62,979 nt of DNA from Phialocephala subalpina. Its lineage: Eukaryota > Ascomycota > Leotiomycetes > Helotiales > Mollisiaceae. The translations under genes were made by a program, and so were the position numbers. Below, one piece after another: positions 43,622 through 57,420 of this stretch; within the stretch, counting starts at the first letter, position 1; the number at the start of each line of letters is the position of its first letter. Location of the stretch: positions 29,103-92,081 of the forward strand of contig FJOG01000067.1 of the NCBI GenBank assembly GCA_900073065.1, read 5' to 3'. The notes beneath the pieces are model-generated. The model was not told the origin of the DNA. It did no database searches and worked only from the letters and a program-made list of their open reading frames with translations.

Positions 43622-46600
43622 TATTAGCGAGCAAAATCGAGAGTCTTAAAATAATACTATTTAAACGTCACGAATTACAATTTATAAGAATTGTATTTTA
43701 AGTATTGCGATTATTATTAAGGAATTTAAATTATTAGAATTTAAAGGCTAAAAATCAATTAACGAAAAATAAACTTTTTTATTTATTGATTTATCGATTT
43801 AAAATTAAAGAAATTAAATTACGAGATAATGAGATTGCGAAAGAACGCTAATTTTTAGAATTTACGTGTTAAATTATTCGATATAATCGATACGATAGCG
43901 AATAAAAGAAAAAAAGAATTAATTTACGACGATCAAATACGGAAATCAATTTTTAAATTAATATTATTTCTATTAAAAGTCGGAATACGAATATTAAAAA
44001 CTTATCGTAAAAATAAGAAAAAATTCGTATTTTAAAAAGCGAAATTATAGTGTTATTTTGTATTTTAATTTTAATTCTTTTAAGAATCGCGATTCAAAGA
44101 ATACTCGGAATAATTTTAATATTAAATTTATAGTAATTTAAAGAATATTAATATTTACGAGGAAATACGAAATAAATTTAAATAAAAGTTTCTATATAAA
44201 AAGAAAAAGTAACGATACGTTTTATTTAGATAATTAAGAAAATTAAACTTCGAATGAAATTCAAAACTCGAAACCTCCTTTTAATTATAAATATTATAAA
44301 TAAAAATTATTCTCACAAAAAACTTTTACTCGATAATATTTATTTAAAGAAACGAACTTTTCTCGGATTATTAAAACAATTATCGATTTACAAATTAACT
44401 TCTATGAGTTACTCTCGATACAATTCAATATTAAACGATTATTCTTTTATTATAATACTAATTAATACTCTTTTAAACGGTTCTTTAAACGGCGAAAAAA
44501 ACTTCTCCGAAATAAATTTACTTCGAAATACTATTTTTTCGTATAACGACAAAAACGGATATTCTACGGCTTCGATTACGTAATATATTCTCGTTTTTAA
44601 TATGCAATTACCCCTCTTTAAAACCCTTTAAACGCTTTATTTTAACGGAGAAAATATTACGGTTTTTTTAAAGTAATAAAATAATATTTATAAAGATTTT
44701 AAAGATTTTATTATTACGAAAAAAAATCGAATATTACGATATATTTTTTTCTTTTACTGCGATTAAATTCGTTCTATATTAAATTACCGTATTAAACTTT
44801 ACGATAAAGAAAAATTCTATATTACTTTCAAAAAAATTTTTAAAGAATAAAATTAAAAAACTTTAAAATTAATTTAAAATTTTTATATCGAATTATTATA
44901 TAAACTTTAAACGGATATTTATCGATTAAAATTTACGTAAAGATATTCGATCGAGTATTTAAAGATTTAATTAAAAAAAGAGCGATAAACTCGAAATCGC
45001 GAGATAATAAACTTATAAAAAGTTTTTCTTTTAATATTAAAAATAAAATTTTTAAAGAAATCGATTATAATTCGAAAGATTTCGTTATTTACGATTACGA
45101 GAGAATAAAAAAGAAAGCCCTCGATATTTATACGTATAAAGAAAAGAAAAGACGCTATATCGAAACTATCGATTTAAAATATATAAAGCTCAAAAAAGAA
45201 TACTTAAATACCGTAATTTAACGAATAGTATTTAATCGATGCGATTATTTCTCTTTATTTATTCTATTTAAATTATTTATCGACGATATTTAATATATTA
45301 TTTCGAAGAAATATAAAAAAGCGTTACTCACTTTTTAGTTTATTATTTTACGACTATAGAAACTTCGATTATTATTTTCCTTTAAATTCGAGGGTAACGT
45401 AAAAGATTTTATTATAATTATAGAAAAACTCTTTTTTACTTTTATTATTTTCTCGAGTATTAAAGACTCAATAAATAATAATACTATTATAATAACTTAA
45501 AAAATAAATAGATTTATAATTACTTTAAATTAAAATTAAAATTAAAGTCGATTTCAATAATAGAATTATTCTCGTAATTATAAACGAAAAAAGGGTTTCG
45601 ATTATAAACGTAATAAATATAATAATTTCAAATAATATAATTATAAAAACTTTTATAGTTTAAAACCGAGTAATTTTCCATAGAATATACAATTTACGAT
45701 TTAAAGGAATATAATGGAAATTAACGCGATAATTGCGTATAACGTTTAATTTAAAGAATTTATATACTTCGAATATTACGGACGTAATAAGAACGGAAAA
45801 ATCAATTTATTTTGCGATTATTTCTACGTAAATCGTTGTCTTTTTATAAACGATTTATAGAATCGAAATTATTATTATCGAGATAATAAAAGTCGATTAT
45901 ATTAAAGTAAATAATCGTCGAACGAATTTTCGAAGTTTTTCGCATTAAAATTTAATTGATATTAATACGATCAAATTATTAGAATAATAATTAAAAGATT
46001 ATAAAATTATAATTTTAATAGACGTATTAAGAACGTATAACGCGTATAAAACTCTATTTAATTAGCAGTATAAGAAAAGGTTAAATTTAACTCGCAAATT
46101 AATATTAATACTATTTTAATAATAAGAAATAATATTTTTATTTTCGATATTATCGAGATTTTATAACGACGGAATTAATTACTTTATACCGTTTAAAGAA
46201 ATAATATTAATATTTTATTCTTTAATAGTAATACTATTAATTCACTAGATAATTACTATAAACCTTTAATTATTATAATGTTAATAATAAATACTATAAA
46301 AATAAATAATAAAGTAAAAAGTAAAATAGCGAGTATAATAATAAAAGAAATCTTCCGATAATACGCGAAATAAAAAGAGAAACTCTTAAAAGCTAAAATT
46401 TAGCGCTAATTAATTTAAAAAGTTTAAAAAAAGATTTAAAAGATATAAATATCGATTTATTCGAGGACGAGATTATAAAGTAATAATCAATTATTAAAAG
46501 TAATAATGAGAGTAAAGTTTCGCCGATTAAATTTCCGCGTAAAAGTATAATATTACTTTTTAGAGTTTAAAAGGGAATAAAAATAATTATAGACGTTTTT

Positions 46601-47203
46601 AAGATTTCGAATCCGATTATAATACTTTTTAATTAATAGTAAAAGAATAACGCTTATTACGTATCTTTTATAAATGCGAGTATTATATTAATAAAAGAAA
46701 TAATAAGAATTATCGGATTTATATTTTAATTTTTTTAAGTTTAAAACGGTTTATAACGTTTAAATGCCGTAATAAATAAATTTATTTTTATTTTCGATAT
46801 TTTTATTATTATCGAGATTAATTTTATTAGTGCGGATTTTATTTCTCTAATTAGAAAAAAGTATATTATTATCGCTTTTAAATTATATTTCGTGATTTTC
46901 GGATTACGAAATAGTAATATAGAAATTAGGGTTTTAAATATAAAAGCGGAGTATTATATCGCTCCAATTTTTATAATTCGAAATTGCGATTATATTATTA
47001 TAAATATTGAAGATTTTTAATTATTTATAATTATTAAAGAAAACTTTAAATTTATTAATATAATTTTTATAAGAATAAAGATCGAATATAGTATTAATTG
47101 CAATATCCTTTTTTTTAGTAAATAATGCGAAAAAAAATCTTTTTTAAATAATTATTCGTAGTTGCGATAAAAATGCAAATTAAATATAAAGACGATAATT
47201 TAT

Positions 47204-47703
47204 AAAATAAAGTTTTTCAAGATTCTAAATACTTCGATTTTATTTGTATAATTATAATTATCTTTTTATTAAAGTAATCCGTGGGAAAAATTAAGCGAAC
47301 TCGTTACGTTAATATAAATTCTCGAGTAAAAAAAGTGTTTAATAAAAAGGAAAACTCGAAAAACTAAATACTAATACTATTAAAAGATAATACGGTATTA
47401 AAGCTTTCGATAAATCTTCGATTTTTAACGAATTTTTTTTTATTTATAATTTAAAAATAAAGTTTTTCAAGATTCTAAATACTTCGATTTTATTTGTATA
47501 ATTATAATTATCTTTTTATTAAAGTAATCCGTGGGAAAAATTAAGCGAACTCGTTACGTTAATATAAATTCTCGAGTAAAAAAAGTGTTTAATAAAAAGG
47601 AAAACTCGAAAAACTAAATACTAATACTATTAAAAGATAATACGGTATTAAAGCTTTCGATAAATCTTCGATTTTTAACGAATTTTTTTTTATTTATAAT
47701 TTA
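47204..47703. repeat. Perfect tandem duplication, period 250 bp
   Basis: Sequence 47204-47453 is repeated without visible change at 47454-47703; for example AGTTTTTCAAGATTCTAAAT at 47211 and 47461. It lies inside the RIP-mutated retrotransposon. Confidence 0.9.
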
Positions 47704-48399
47704 ACGTTTTAAATAAAGATTTAAATACTAAAGAAAATTAGAAATATCTTTATTTTATTGATTAATAATATAAGCGAAAAACATTTAAATATAAAAATAA
47801 TAAAGATATTTAGATAAAAAAAATAATATAAACTTTAATCAACTTGAAATCGAAATTTTCTCTTATTAATATAAATGCGAATATTGCTTATAAATCGAAA
47901 TTTAAGAAAGTTCAATTAATTAATTTAATAAATAAAATCGGCGATATTTTTAAAGAACGAAAAAATTAATATAAACGATTAAAAATCAAAAAAAACTCTT
48001 TAAAAGTAAACCGAAAAATACAAAAATTATTTATTATTACGATTTGCTTTTATTTTTCGAAGTTCGAGATTTACTTCGGAATAATTAGTATTATTATTTA
48101 TTAGAGATTAATTATAGGAAGACGAGAAAGTTTTATTCGACGAAATAATATTTAATCGCGAAAGAATTATAATTTTCGATTAAATAGAAATTAATAAAAT
48201 TTATAAGGATATTAGCCCGTCGATACGCATTAAAACGATCTTATATATTATATAATAAAAGAAAAGTTTCTATTACTTTCGGACTTTATTTCTAGTAGTA
48301 ATAAAAATGCTTTAAAAACGCTTTAATTATAGAGTATTTAATAAATATAAAAATTCGTATTAAAACTTTTAATTTTTAATTGTAAAAAAAGTTATTAAT

Positions 48400-51110
48400 A
48401 TATATAAATTGATTAATGCGACTTTAAAAATAAATTCGATCACTTTTTAAAACGTTAATTTACTTTTTTCTATAGATAAGTTTTCTAAGGAATTTATTGG
48501 ATATTTTATAGCGTTTTTAATTGACTTTTTTTTTTAAATACGATTAAATAACTTTAAACGTCCGAAATCGAAATATAATAATTTTTATAACTTTTTTTAG
48601 ACTTCTTCGAATAACGACGCTTTTTATAAGTATTATTAATTCGATAATTTAATTCGTCGAATTATTATAATTATTTTAAAATATTATTTCTTTAAAATCG
48701 TTATATTATTCGTCGACGATATTAAAATAAAAAGACTTTATATCGATTAAAATAATAAATTAACTTTTTTAAGAATCCGTTATTACGTTTTCGAGTATAT
48801 TTAGAATTTAAATATAATATTAAATCGAATTAAAAAAACTTAAATATATATCGGTATTAAATTTTAATTCTATTAAAATAGAATAATTATAATTAGATTC
48901 GTTTGCAATTTTAAAGGGCGATTTTTTAAAGTTATTAAAATCGTTAAAATATTAAAGTAGAAATAATATAATAATACGTTAAATATAAAGGTTTTTATTA
49001 GTATTTGCGTTTACTATAAAATTTGGATTAAAGATTTCGCGGTAATTATCGAATTACTATACGTATTAACTAAGAAAAACATATTATTTAAATAAGAAGA
49101 AAAAGAGAAAATAATTATATAATACTTAAAAAATCAATTAACGATTATATTAATTTTTTATAAGATTTATTACGATTTTATTAATAAATAGAGAAAGATT
49201 ATTCTTAGTATAAATATTAGTTTTTAAAGATAAAAAAGTACTTTTAAATAATACGATAATAAAAAACGAAAACGAGTTATTTAATACGAATTCGAACTTT
49301 AAAACTTTATAGAACGAAAATACGACGCGATTAAAAAAGAATATCGAGGAATTATAAAATGTTTTTATAAAGTACGATATTAATTATATAAAATACATTT
49401 TATTCTCGAGATAAACGTTAATATTTTAATTATATAATTAAATTGCATTATAACGAATTTTCTAAAAGTTTTAATTATTTGTTAATTAATTTAAATACGC
49501 TTTTTCGATTTCGAAATAAAGTATATTAAAAGCATTATTTACATTACGGTAAACGGGCTCTTTAAAAGACTTTTATAAAACGATAATAATATTGAGAATA
49601 AAGAGGATATTAACGATTTTATTGTATTAAAATTTAATTATATTAAAATAATTCGAATTTCGATAAAAAAGTTTAAAATTATTCGAAAGTTTACTTTAAG
49701 ACTTATTATTATTATTAGAAGTTACGTGCGATTTATTTTATTATTTAAATTTTTAAATCGAAAATGAAATATTTCTTTTATCCGCGGAAATAACGACTCT
49801 TTAAAAATAAATACTAATTACGTAACTATTGAATTCGTAAACGACGATAATTACTCTAATTACTCTTAAAATATTACTTAGTATTTAATAACTTTAAAGC
49901 GATTAAAATAGCTCTCGAGAATAAAGTTTCGCAAATTAATACGAGAATCCATTAATTATAATATTCGAAATAAAATATTATAAAAAAATACGATTAAATC
50001 CTATTTACTTCGATTCGTTTTAAACGATATTAAATAATAAAAAACAATTTTAATTAAACTATATAATAAATTAGAATATATTAAAAGAAAAAGTATTTAC
50101 TATCGAATAATTAATAAATATTATTAAAAAAGTTACTATAAAAATATCCGAGATTTCGTAGTAAATTATAGCGATTATTAATATAAAAGTAAAAAGAAAT
50201 AAAAAGAAACTTTTTATTTTTAAAAAGTTATTTTATTTTTTCGTTCGATTAAAATAAACGTAATTAAATTCTTATAATATAAAAAGTACAATAATTTAAT
50301 CGTAATAAAAAATAAGTTTTTTTAAATAAATTAAAATTAAATCGATAAAGAATTCGATTTTTAAAAAGATTATTAAATTCGTTTATAATAATATTATTTA
50401 TAAATACGAGATTTTCGATTATATAAAATTAAATAGAAAACTAAAATTCAAAAAATAAATCATTAAAAAATTAAATAGATTTAGTATTAAACGGATTATT
50501 ATTTCGATATATAACTCGAAAATAAACGGAATAATCGAGCGAAATTATTAGTTTATTATCGTTATTTTAATTATTTTAACGAAAAAAGTAAAAAAGTTAA
50601 TTAAAATATTTATCGATGATTTTCTTCGCTAATTATATAATTATTTATATACTAATTAATTGCACTCTTTTTTATATAATTTATAATAAAAAAGTAATTT
50701 TATTAATCGAAACTCGATTTTTTATTTAAAGAACTCTCGAATAAAATAAAGTATATAATCGAATAAAGCTCCTCGAAATACGGATAAAATAAATTGAAAT
50801 ATATAACGAAAATATAAAAAAATCGAAATTAAAGAAAAAGCGCAATCGAAAAAAAGACTAAAAATACTTTGACGCTAATTATTAAATACGAAAAGAATTA
50901 ATTCGTAAAAAGGATTTCGTATTAACGTATAATATTAAACTTATTAATTAAAATAAATTAAAAAATATTAAATTATTATATAAATAATTTAATTTATATC
51001 GAATTCGTTAAATAAATTAATTAAAAAAGAATTATTTACTCGAAAAAATAAACGAAATTTTAATTCGAAAATTATACGTAAATAATCGTTTAAAAAAGTT
51101 CGTTAAAAAA
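48400..51110 (+). pseudogene. Remnant of gypsy pol (RT, RNase H, integrase)
   Basis: Read through stops, the plus-strand frames give the RT catalytic segment (FVDD at 48709-48720) and the following palm/thumb segments (IGIKF, FVCNFKGRF, ICVYYKIWIKDFAVI). The RNase H region spans about 49100-49500. The integrase HHCC region (IRDFVVNCSDYQ at about 50140), core (INGIIER) and C-terminal part follow, ending at the N gap. Many codons that should be Gln, Arg or Trp read as stops, as C-to-T and G-to-A changes would cause. It is not functional. Confidence 0.75.
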
Positions 51111-51860
51111 NNNNNNNNNNNNNNNNNNNNNNNNNNNNNNNNNNNNNNNNNNNNNNNNNNNNNNNNNNNNNNNNNNNNNNNNNNNNNNNNNNNNNNNNNN
51201 NNNNNNNNNNNNNNNNNNNNNNNNNNNNNNNNNNNNNNNNNNNNNNNNNNNNNNNNNNNNNNNNNNNNNNNNNNNNNNNNNNNNNNNNNNNNNNNNNNNN
51301 NNNNNNNNNNNNNNNNNNNNNNNNNNNNNNNNNNNNNNNNNNNNNNNNNNNNNNNNNNNNNNNNNNNNNNNNNNNNNNNNNNNNNNNNNNNNNNNNNNNN
51401 NNNNNNNNNNNNNNNNNNNNNNNNNNNNNNNNNNNNNNNNNNNNNNNNNNNNNNNNNNNNNNNNNNNNNNNNNNNNNNNNNNNNNNNNNNNNNNNNNNNN
51501 NNNNNNNNNNNNNNNNNNNNNNNNNNNNNNNNNNNNNNNNNNNNNNNNNNNNNNNNNNNNNNNNNNNNNNNNNNNNNNNNNNNNNNNNNNNNNNNNNNNN
51601 NNNNNNNNNNNNNNNNNNNNNNNNNNNNNNNNNNNNNNNNNNNNNNNNNNNNNNNNNNNNNNNNNNNNNNNNNNNNNNNNNNNNNNNNNNNNNNNNNNNN
51701 NNNNNNNNNNNNNNNNNNNNNNNNNNNNNNNNNNNNNNNNNNNNNNNNNNNNNNNNNNNNNNNNNNNNNNNNNNNNNNNNNNNNNNNNNNNNNNNNNNNN
51801 NNNNNNNNNNNNNNNNNNNNNNNNNNNNNNNNNNNNNNNNNNNNNNNNNNNNNNNNNNNN
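51111..51860. other. Assembly gap of 750 N
   Basis: A run of N from 51111 to 51860. Its length is a round number, three times 250, so the true distance is probably unknown. Confidence 0.95.
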
Positions 51861-54800
51861 ACTATTTATAACTCACGAATATTTATTTACTTTTTCTTAT
51901 ATAACTTTTTTACGAATATAAAAGCTTATGATTACTTTTTTTATAATTAAAATTCTTTCTTTTAAATTCTCGCGATTTTCTTTTTTTAAATTTAAATTAT
52001 TTAATACGCGATTATTTGCGTATATATTCTACGTTTATTATTACTTTTTATTAAAATTTTCGACGGAATTTTTTTATTATATTTTAAAAAGATATTACGT
52101 AAAATTCTAAAAATATAAATTTTATATTTCGAATGCATTAAAAAAATACGAAAACTATAAACGAAATAATAAAAGAAATTCGCGTTAAATAAAAGAATAT
52201 TAAAAATATAATGCTTTTAAAAAAAGTAATTACTATTAGCGAAATTAATAAAATACTTATAAATATTAAAGAAAATATCAATAAAATAATAATTAATTAA
52301 TATAATAAAATCGGAAACAATATAATTACGGGATTTTTTAAAGAAATTTTAAAAAATATAAAGAAGTAAATAAAAGTTTTCTTATAAAAATAAATAAAAT
52401 TGAGAAAATACGCGTAAAAATTCAATAAATTCGCGAAAATTTATTTAAAATTTTTAATAAAAATTTCGCGTATTACGATTTTAAACTTTTAATATAAGTT
52501 TAATTATTCTATTAATTTATAAAAGGACTTTTAATAAAATTTAATAGTAAGTACGCGTATTAATATTTTAATTAAATATTCCGTATAAAGTTATTTACGC
52601 TTCGAGTAATTATTAAAATCTTTAATATAATAATTATTAATCGAAATAAAGTTTTTTGGTTTTTTTATACGCGATTATTCTTTCGATTTACCGATTATAA
52701 AAAAGCTTTAGAATATATAAAGACTACGGATAAAGAATTAAAAGTAAATATTTTAAAGAGAATAATTTTAATAAAACTCGAGTTTACTTTCTATAAAAAC
52801 GGAATTTTAATGAGCGGGAATTATATTAAAAAAACTTTTTTTTATTTTCGCCGATAAATTTAAAAACTAAAGAATTATAATAATTATTAACGGAAATATT
52901 TCGATTGCGAACTTTATTAATTATTCGAATGATATTAATAAAAACTTAAACTTTCTTATAAACGCGAATAGTATATTTTTCGCTAATAATTTTAAAGTTG
53001 AATTTTTTAATTTAATATTTAATTAAATTTTTATTTTAATTATTTTCGGCCTTTTTAATTTAATTTTTTTACGATTATTTCGATTTTATTGATATTCGTT
53101 AAATTTATTAAGAGAATTATTACCGATAATAAAAACTATAAAGAAATAATTAATTCCGTATAAAAGAAGTTTAAAGTAATTTATACTTTTTTTTCTAATT
53201 ATAATATAATTCTTTTTCGCTTTATAATTAAATCTTTAATTAATAGAATATATATTTTAAGCGAATATACGTACGATATAATTAAATTTTAGAAATCGAA
53301 TATAGCGTTTTTCGATAGTTTAAATTTCCGTAATTAAATTAAAATTTTAATTAATGTTTATAATATTTTCTAATATACGTAAAGTAAATAATTTTATTAT
53401 ATTTATTATTAAACTTTTTTTAAAGATTTCGATATAATTCCGAAAGAAAATTAAAATTAAATTAAAAATATAATAAAGAAATTAATTAAAGTTTACGAGT
53501 TATATATTAAAAGAACAAATTTTCGATTTATTTAAATTTATTTCGATTCTCGCTTTTAATTTTAAGAAATCGATACTATTTTATAGTATAAATAAAAAGT
53601 ATTAACGAAAAACCGATTTTAATTTTTAAAGCTTTTATTATTTTTACTCGAGTTTCTTCGATTTAATTTATTATCGATTTAAATATTATAATTATATACG
53701 TTACGTAAAACTTTTTTAAATAAATTAAAAAGAAAAATATTTTATTTAATTTTATATTAAAAGAACAAATTTTCGATTTATTTAAATTTATTTCGATTCT
53801 CGCTTTTAATTTTAAGAAATCGATACTATTTTATAGTATAAATAAAAAGTATTAACGAAAAACCGATTTTAATTTTTAAAGCTTTTATTATTTTTACTCG
53901 AGTTTCTTCGATTTAATTTATTATCGATTTAAATATTATAATTATATACGTTACGTAAAACTTTTTTAAATAAATTAAAAAGAAAAATATTTTATTTAAT
54001 TTATTATATATTAAAAAAAAAAATTTATTTAATACGAATTAATTATTAATAAACCGACGATATTAAAAAACTCGATCGCTAAAAATTAAAATACTAATAA
54101 AAGTTTACTTATTATTAAATATTCGAGTAAAAAACAAAAAATAAAATTATTATATTTAAAGAAAATATATAAACGAAATTTACGGAAATTCGATTTTAAA
54201 ATTTCGAATTATATATTTATCGATTTAATACGTTTATATATCGCTTTTACGACGCTTTTTTCGTTAATTTAAATTTTCGAGTATTTCTTTTAATTAATTT
54301 AGTCTTTATTAGTGCGAATAGTAAAATTTATAGAAATACGATGTATATTAATTTTAAAGAGGTTTATAATACGCTTCGAATTTTTTCTTAACGTAATTTC
54401 TTTTAATTTACGATTAATAATAAATTATTCTTTAATAATATTTAATTTAAAAAAATTAACGTAATTTTCGATATAATTCGCTATATTAAACTTTTAAATC
54501 ACTTTATTATTCGATTCGAAATATTTTAATAATTAAATTATAATAATATTTTTACGGATTGATATTTATTTATTTAATAGTATAAATAAATTATTAAGCA
54601 AATTAAATAAACTTTTTAATATTTTAAAATAAAAAAGAAAAAAATATTCTTTAATAATAAGTCTTTTTATAAATATATAAACGAGAAATTAGAAATACTT
54701 ATAAAAAACGATCAAAAGTATTTAATTATTTTTAACGATAAAAACAAATCCGAGATTTATTTATTTCTTTTCCCCCTTTTATTAGACTTTAAAGGAAAAA

Positions 54801-55023
54801 GTAAAGAGATTCTAAATAAAATTACGTTTGAGTAAATATTACGCAAACCGCTAATATTTTTAAAGATAATAATTCGTTTAAATTATAAGTTTATAATTTA
54901 AAAAATACGATCGAAGAATTAATAAATAGTTTTAGTATTTATTGCGATATACTTATATATAATTAGCTTCTCTTCTTTTCTTCTTTTAAGACTCGAAACG
55001 AGTCTAATATATAAGGAGACGAT
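51861..55023. other. Unexplained internal DNA between integrase and 3' LTR
   Basis: About 3.2 kb of RIP-mutated sequence inside the retrotransposon. One plus-strand stretch at about 52660-52830 is unusually open (YKKALEYIKTTDKELKVNIL). No known domain is recognised. An ORF at 51928-52110 is Phe-rich and compositional. Confidence 0.4.
53503..54002. repeat. Second perfect tandem duplication, period 250 bp
   Basis: Sequence 53503-53752 recurs at 53753-54002; for example AAGAACAAATTTTCGATTTA at 53511 and 53761. The period is the same as in the unrelated duplication at 47204. Confidence 0.9.
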
Positions 55024-55289
55024 TATAGCGAAGCGATTTATTTTACTTCAAAAATCCTTATTTATAGTAATAATTTCGGAGATTTGCACTAACCATATAT
55101 CTTCTTATATATAAAGAGCTTTTTGTTCTTTAAAAAACAATAAGAACCTTTTACTATTCCCTTTTGCTAGCCTTATTACGTATAACGAATAATTATAAGA
55201 ACGAAATCAAATATTTGCCAAAGCTTATAAATTTACTATAATTATATAAAATTGGGTGGTTTTCTTTTAAAAGAATTATTACCCTTTCA
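55024..55289 (+). repeat. 3' LTR
   Basis: Partner of the 5' LTR, slightly less decayed (it keeps ACCCTTTCA at its end where the 5' copy has ACTTTTTTA). A purine-rich tract precedes it. Confidence 0.75.
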
Positions 55290-57420
55290 TAATATATATT
55301 AATAAATAAATATAATTTAGTAATTACGTAATAAAGCCCTAAAAAATAAAACTTTAAATATATTAAAAAAAATTTTAAAATTCTTAGAAAATAAATTTTT
55401 TTATATAAATAAATAAGAAATCCTTTAAATAAAAACTTTATATTTAATTTAAATATAATATTTTAATATTATATTTAATAATATAATTGAATATTTTTAT
55501 TTTATACGAAATTATTTAATTTTTATTTTATAAATACTTATAATAATTAAATAATTCAATCAAATTATTATATTAAAATATTTTCGTATTTTATTAATTA
55601 TTCTCGATATATATTTATAAGCGAAATAAAGTTCTAAATTAATCAAAGGAATAGGATTTTATATAAGAATAATTTTATTATAATTCCAAGTAATAATATT
55701 TCTCCTAATAATTTCTTTTCTTATAAATATAAATATTATATTTTATATAATTAAAGTTTATTATTTTCTTTTAATTTTCCTATTTAAATTAATTATTAAT
55801 TTTTCTAATATAATTCTTTTTACAAAGGGCCAATTAAAAAGTATTAAATTTTACACGTGATTTTCCTTATTAAAAATCAAGTATTTGAAAGAAGAAAACT
55901 CGAATTATAATTTAATACTTATTAATTAATCTTTCGTAAAAACCGTTTATTATTATATTTTAATTCTTTATAATATTTATAATTTCTTTTATAAAATATT
56001 CGATATTTTTAATAATAATAAAATAATATAAAAATATTTTTATTAATATTATTAGAAAAAATTATATTCGAGAAATATAAAATAAATTAATATTTCTTTA
56101 AAAAAAAGAAATTTATTTTGAATAATTTTAAATATTAAAATAAAAAGAAAATTTATAAATATTAATTAAAATAATATTAAAAAAATTTATTATAATTTTC
56201 TTTGAATTAAATAAATTTAATAAAATAAAATTTAAATTAATTATTAATATTAATCGGGTTTATATATTAATTATAAAAAGAAAATATATATAATTTATTA
56301 ATTTCTTTTTTTAAAGAAAAACTAAAAAATACTCGCGTTTTTAAATATATTAATAAAAGAAATTTCCTTTATATATATTTATAATATTATATTCCAAATA
56401 TTTTAAATATTTTAAAAGTTTAATCAAAATAAAAAAATTATCCAAGAAAATAATATAATATTAATATAATAATTATTAAAGAAAATATAAAAATATTATT
56501 TGGATTTTATTTTTATTATTATTAAAAATTTTTTTAAAAGTTTTAAGAATATATATTCTAATATTTTTATTTTATTTGGATTTTAATAAATTTTATAAAA
56601 TATTTTAATATTATTTTTCGAAATTAAATTTTAAAATCTTTTTCTTTATTTATTATTCGAATATCAAAAATAATTATATTATATTTTTAATATTTCTTAT
56701 AGAAATTTAATATTAAAATATATATATAAATTTCTTTTTTATAAAAATAAATTCTTATATAAATTTTATATTATATTATATGAATTAATTTAAAATTTAT
56801 TTAATTATATTCTAATATATTTATTTTTAATTTAAATTAAAATAAAATTAATAAAAGAAAAAAATTTAATTTTAAATTTAAAAATATTTATTTATAAGAA
56901 AATAAAATCTTAGAATAATTTGAAATAATTTATATATAAAAAACTATAAGAAATTTAAATATTAAAAAAAATTTATATTAGAAAAATAAAAATAATAATT
57001 AGAATAATTCGAAATTATATTAGAAAAATATTAAAAAATTAATATATATTTTATTTTTCATATAAATATTTATATCAAATTATTTATATTAAATAATTAA
57101 ATTTCATTAAAATTATTATTCGAATTATTATATTTATTCTTTTAATTTTCAATTATTCGAATTTTTATTATTATTTTTATTAAATATATTTTCCGAAGAA
57201 AATTTAATTATTAGAATTTTTATTTTATTTTAAAAGAATTTATCTAATTATTAATCAAATTATATAATTATATAAATATTAAAAGAATTTAATAATTAAT
57301 TAAATAATAAGATTTTGATTTTAAATTTTAATTAAATTTTAAATTTAATTATTATTTTATTAAAAAAAATTATTTTTTAAATCAAAATAATAATATTTTA
57401 ATCCTCGAATTTGAGATAAT
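55290..57420. other. AT-rich RIP-mutated DNA right of the retrotransposon
   Basis: No genes; nearly all A/T with scattered CG. It ends abruptly at about 57420-57480 where GC content recovers. Confidence 0.65.

Larger units (their letters stand above)
43356..55289 (+). mobile_element. Ty3/gypsy LTR retrotransposon, RIP-inactivated, with assembly gap
   Basis: Two direct 266-bp LTRs (43356-43621 and 55024-55289) bound about 11.9 kb, including 750 N. Between them the plus strand retains the order reverse transcriptase (FVDD at 48709-48720), RNase H region, then integrase (YNSKINGIIER at about 50510-50545, IETRF at about 50700 and a terminal KKFVKK-like tail at about 51092-51110). Integrase after RT is the gypsy order. 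Stops and frame losses are everywhere. A purine-rich tract (AAGGAGACGATTA) sits immediately before the right LTR. DNA from 51861 to 55020 lies between integrase and the 3' LTR and is not explained by a standard pol. Confidence 0.8.

Noticed and set aside
44254..44583. A 109-codon ORF with ATG inside the RIP-mutated retrotransposon
   Set aside because: Composition follows the AT-rich background (Ile, Asn, Leu, Lys, Phe) and no gag-like domain is visible; long only because no stop happens to fall.
51928..52110. Phe-rich 60-codon ORF just after the N gap
   Set aside because: Pure compositional effect of T-rich DNA; no support for a gene.
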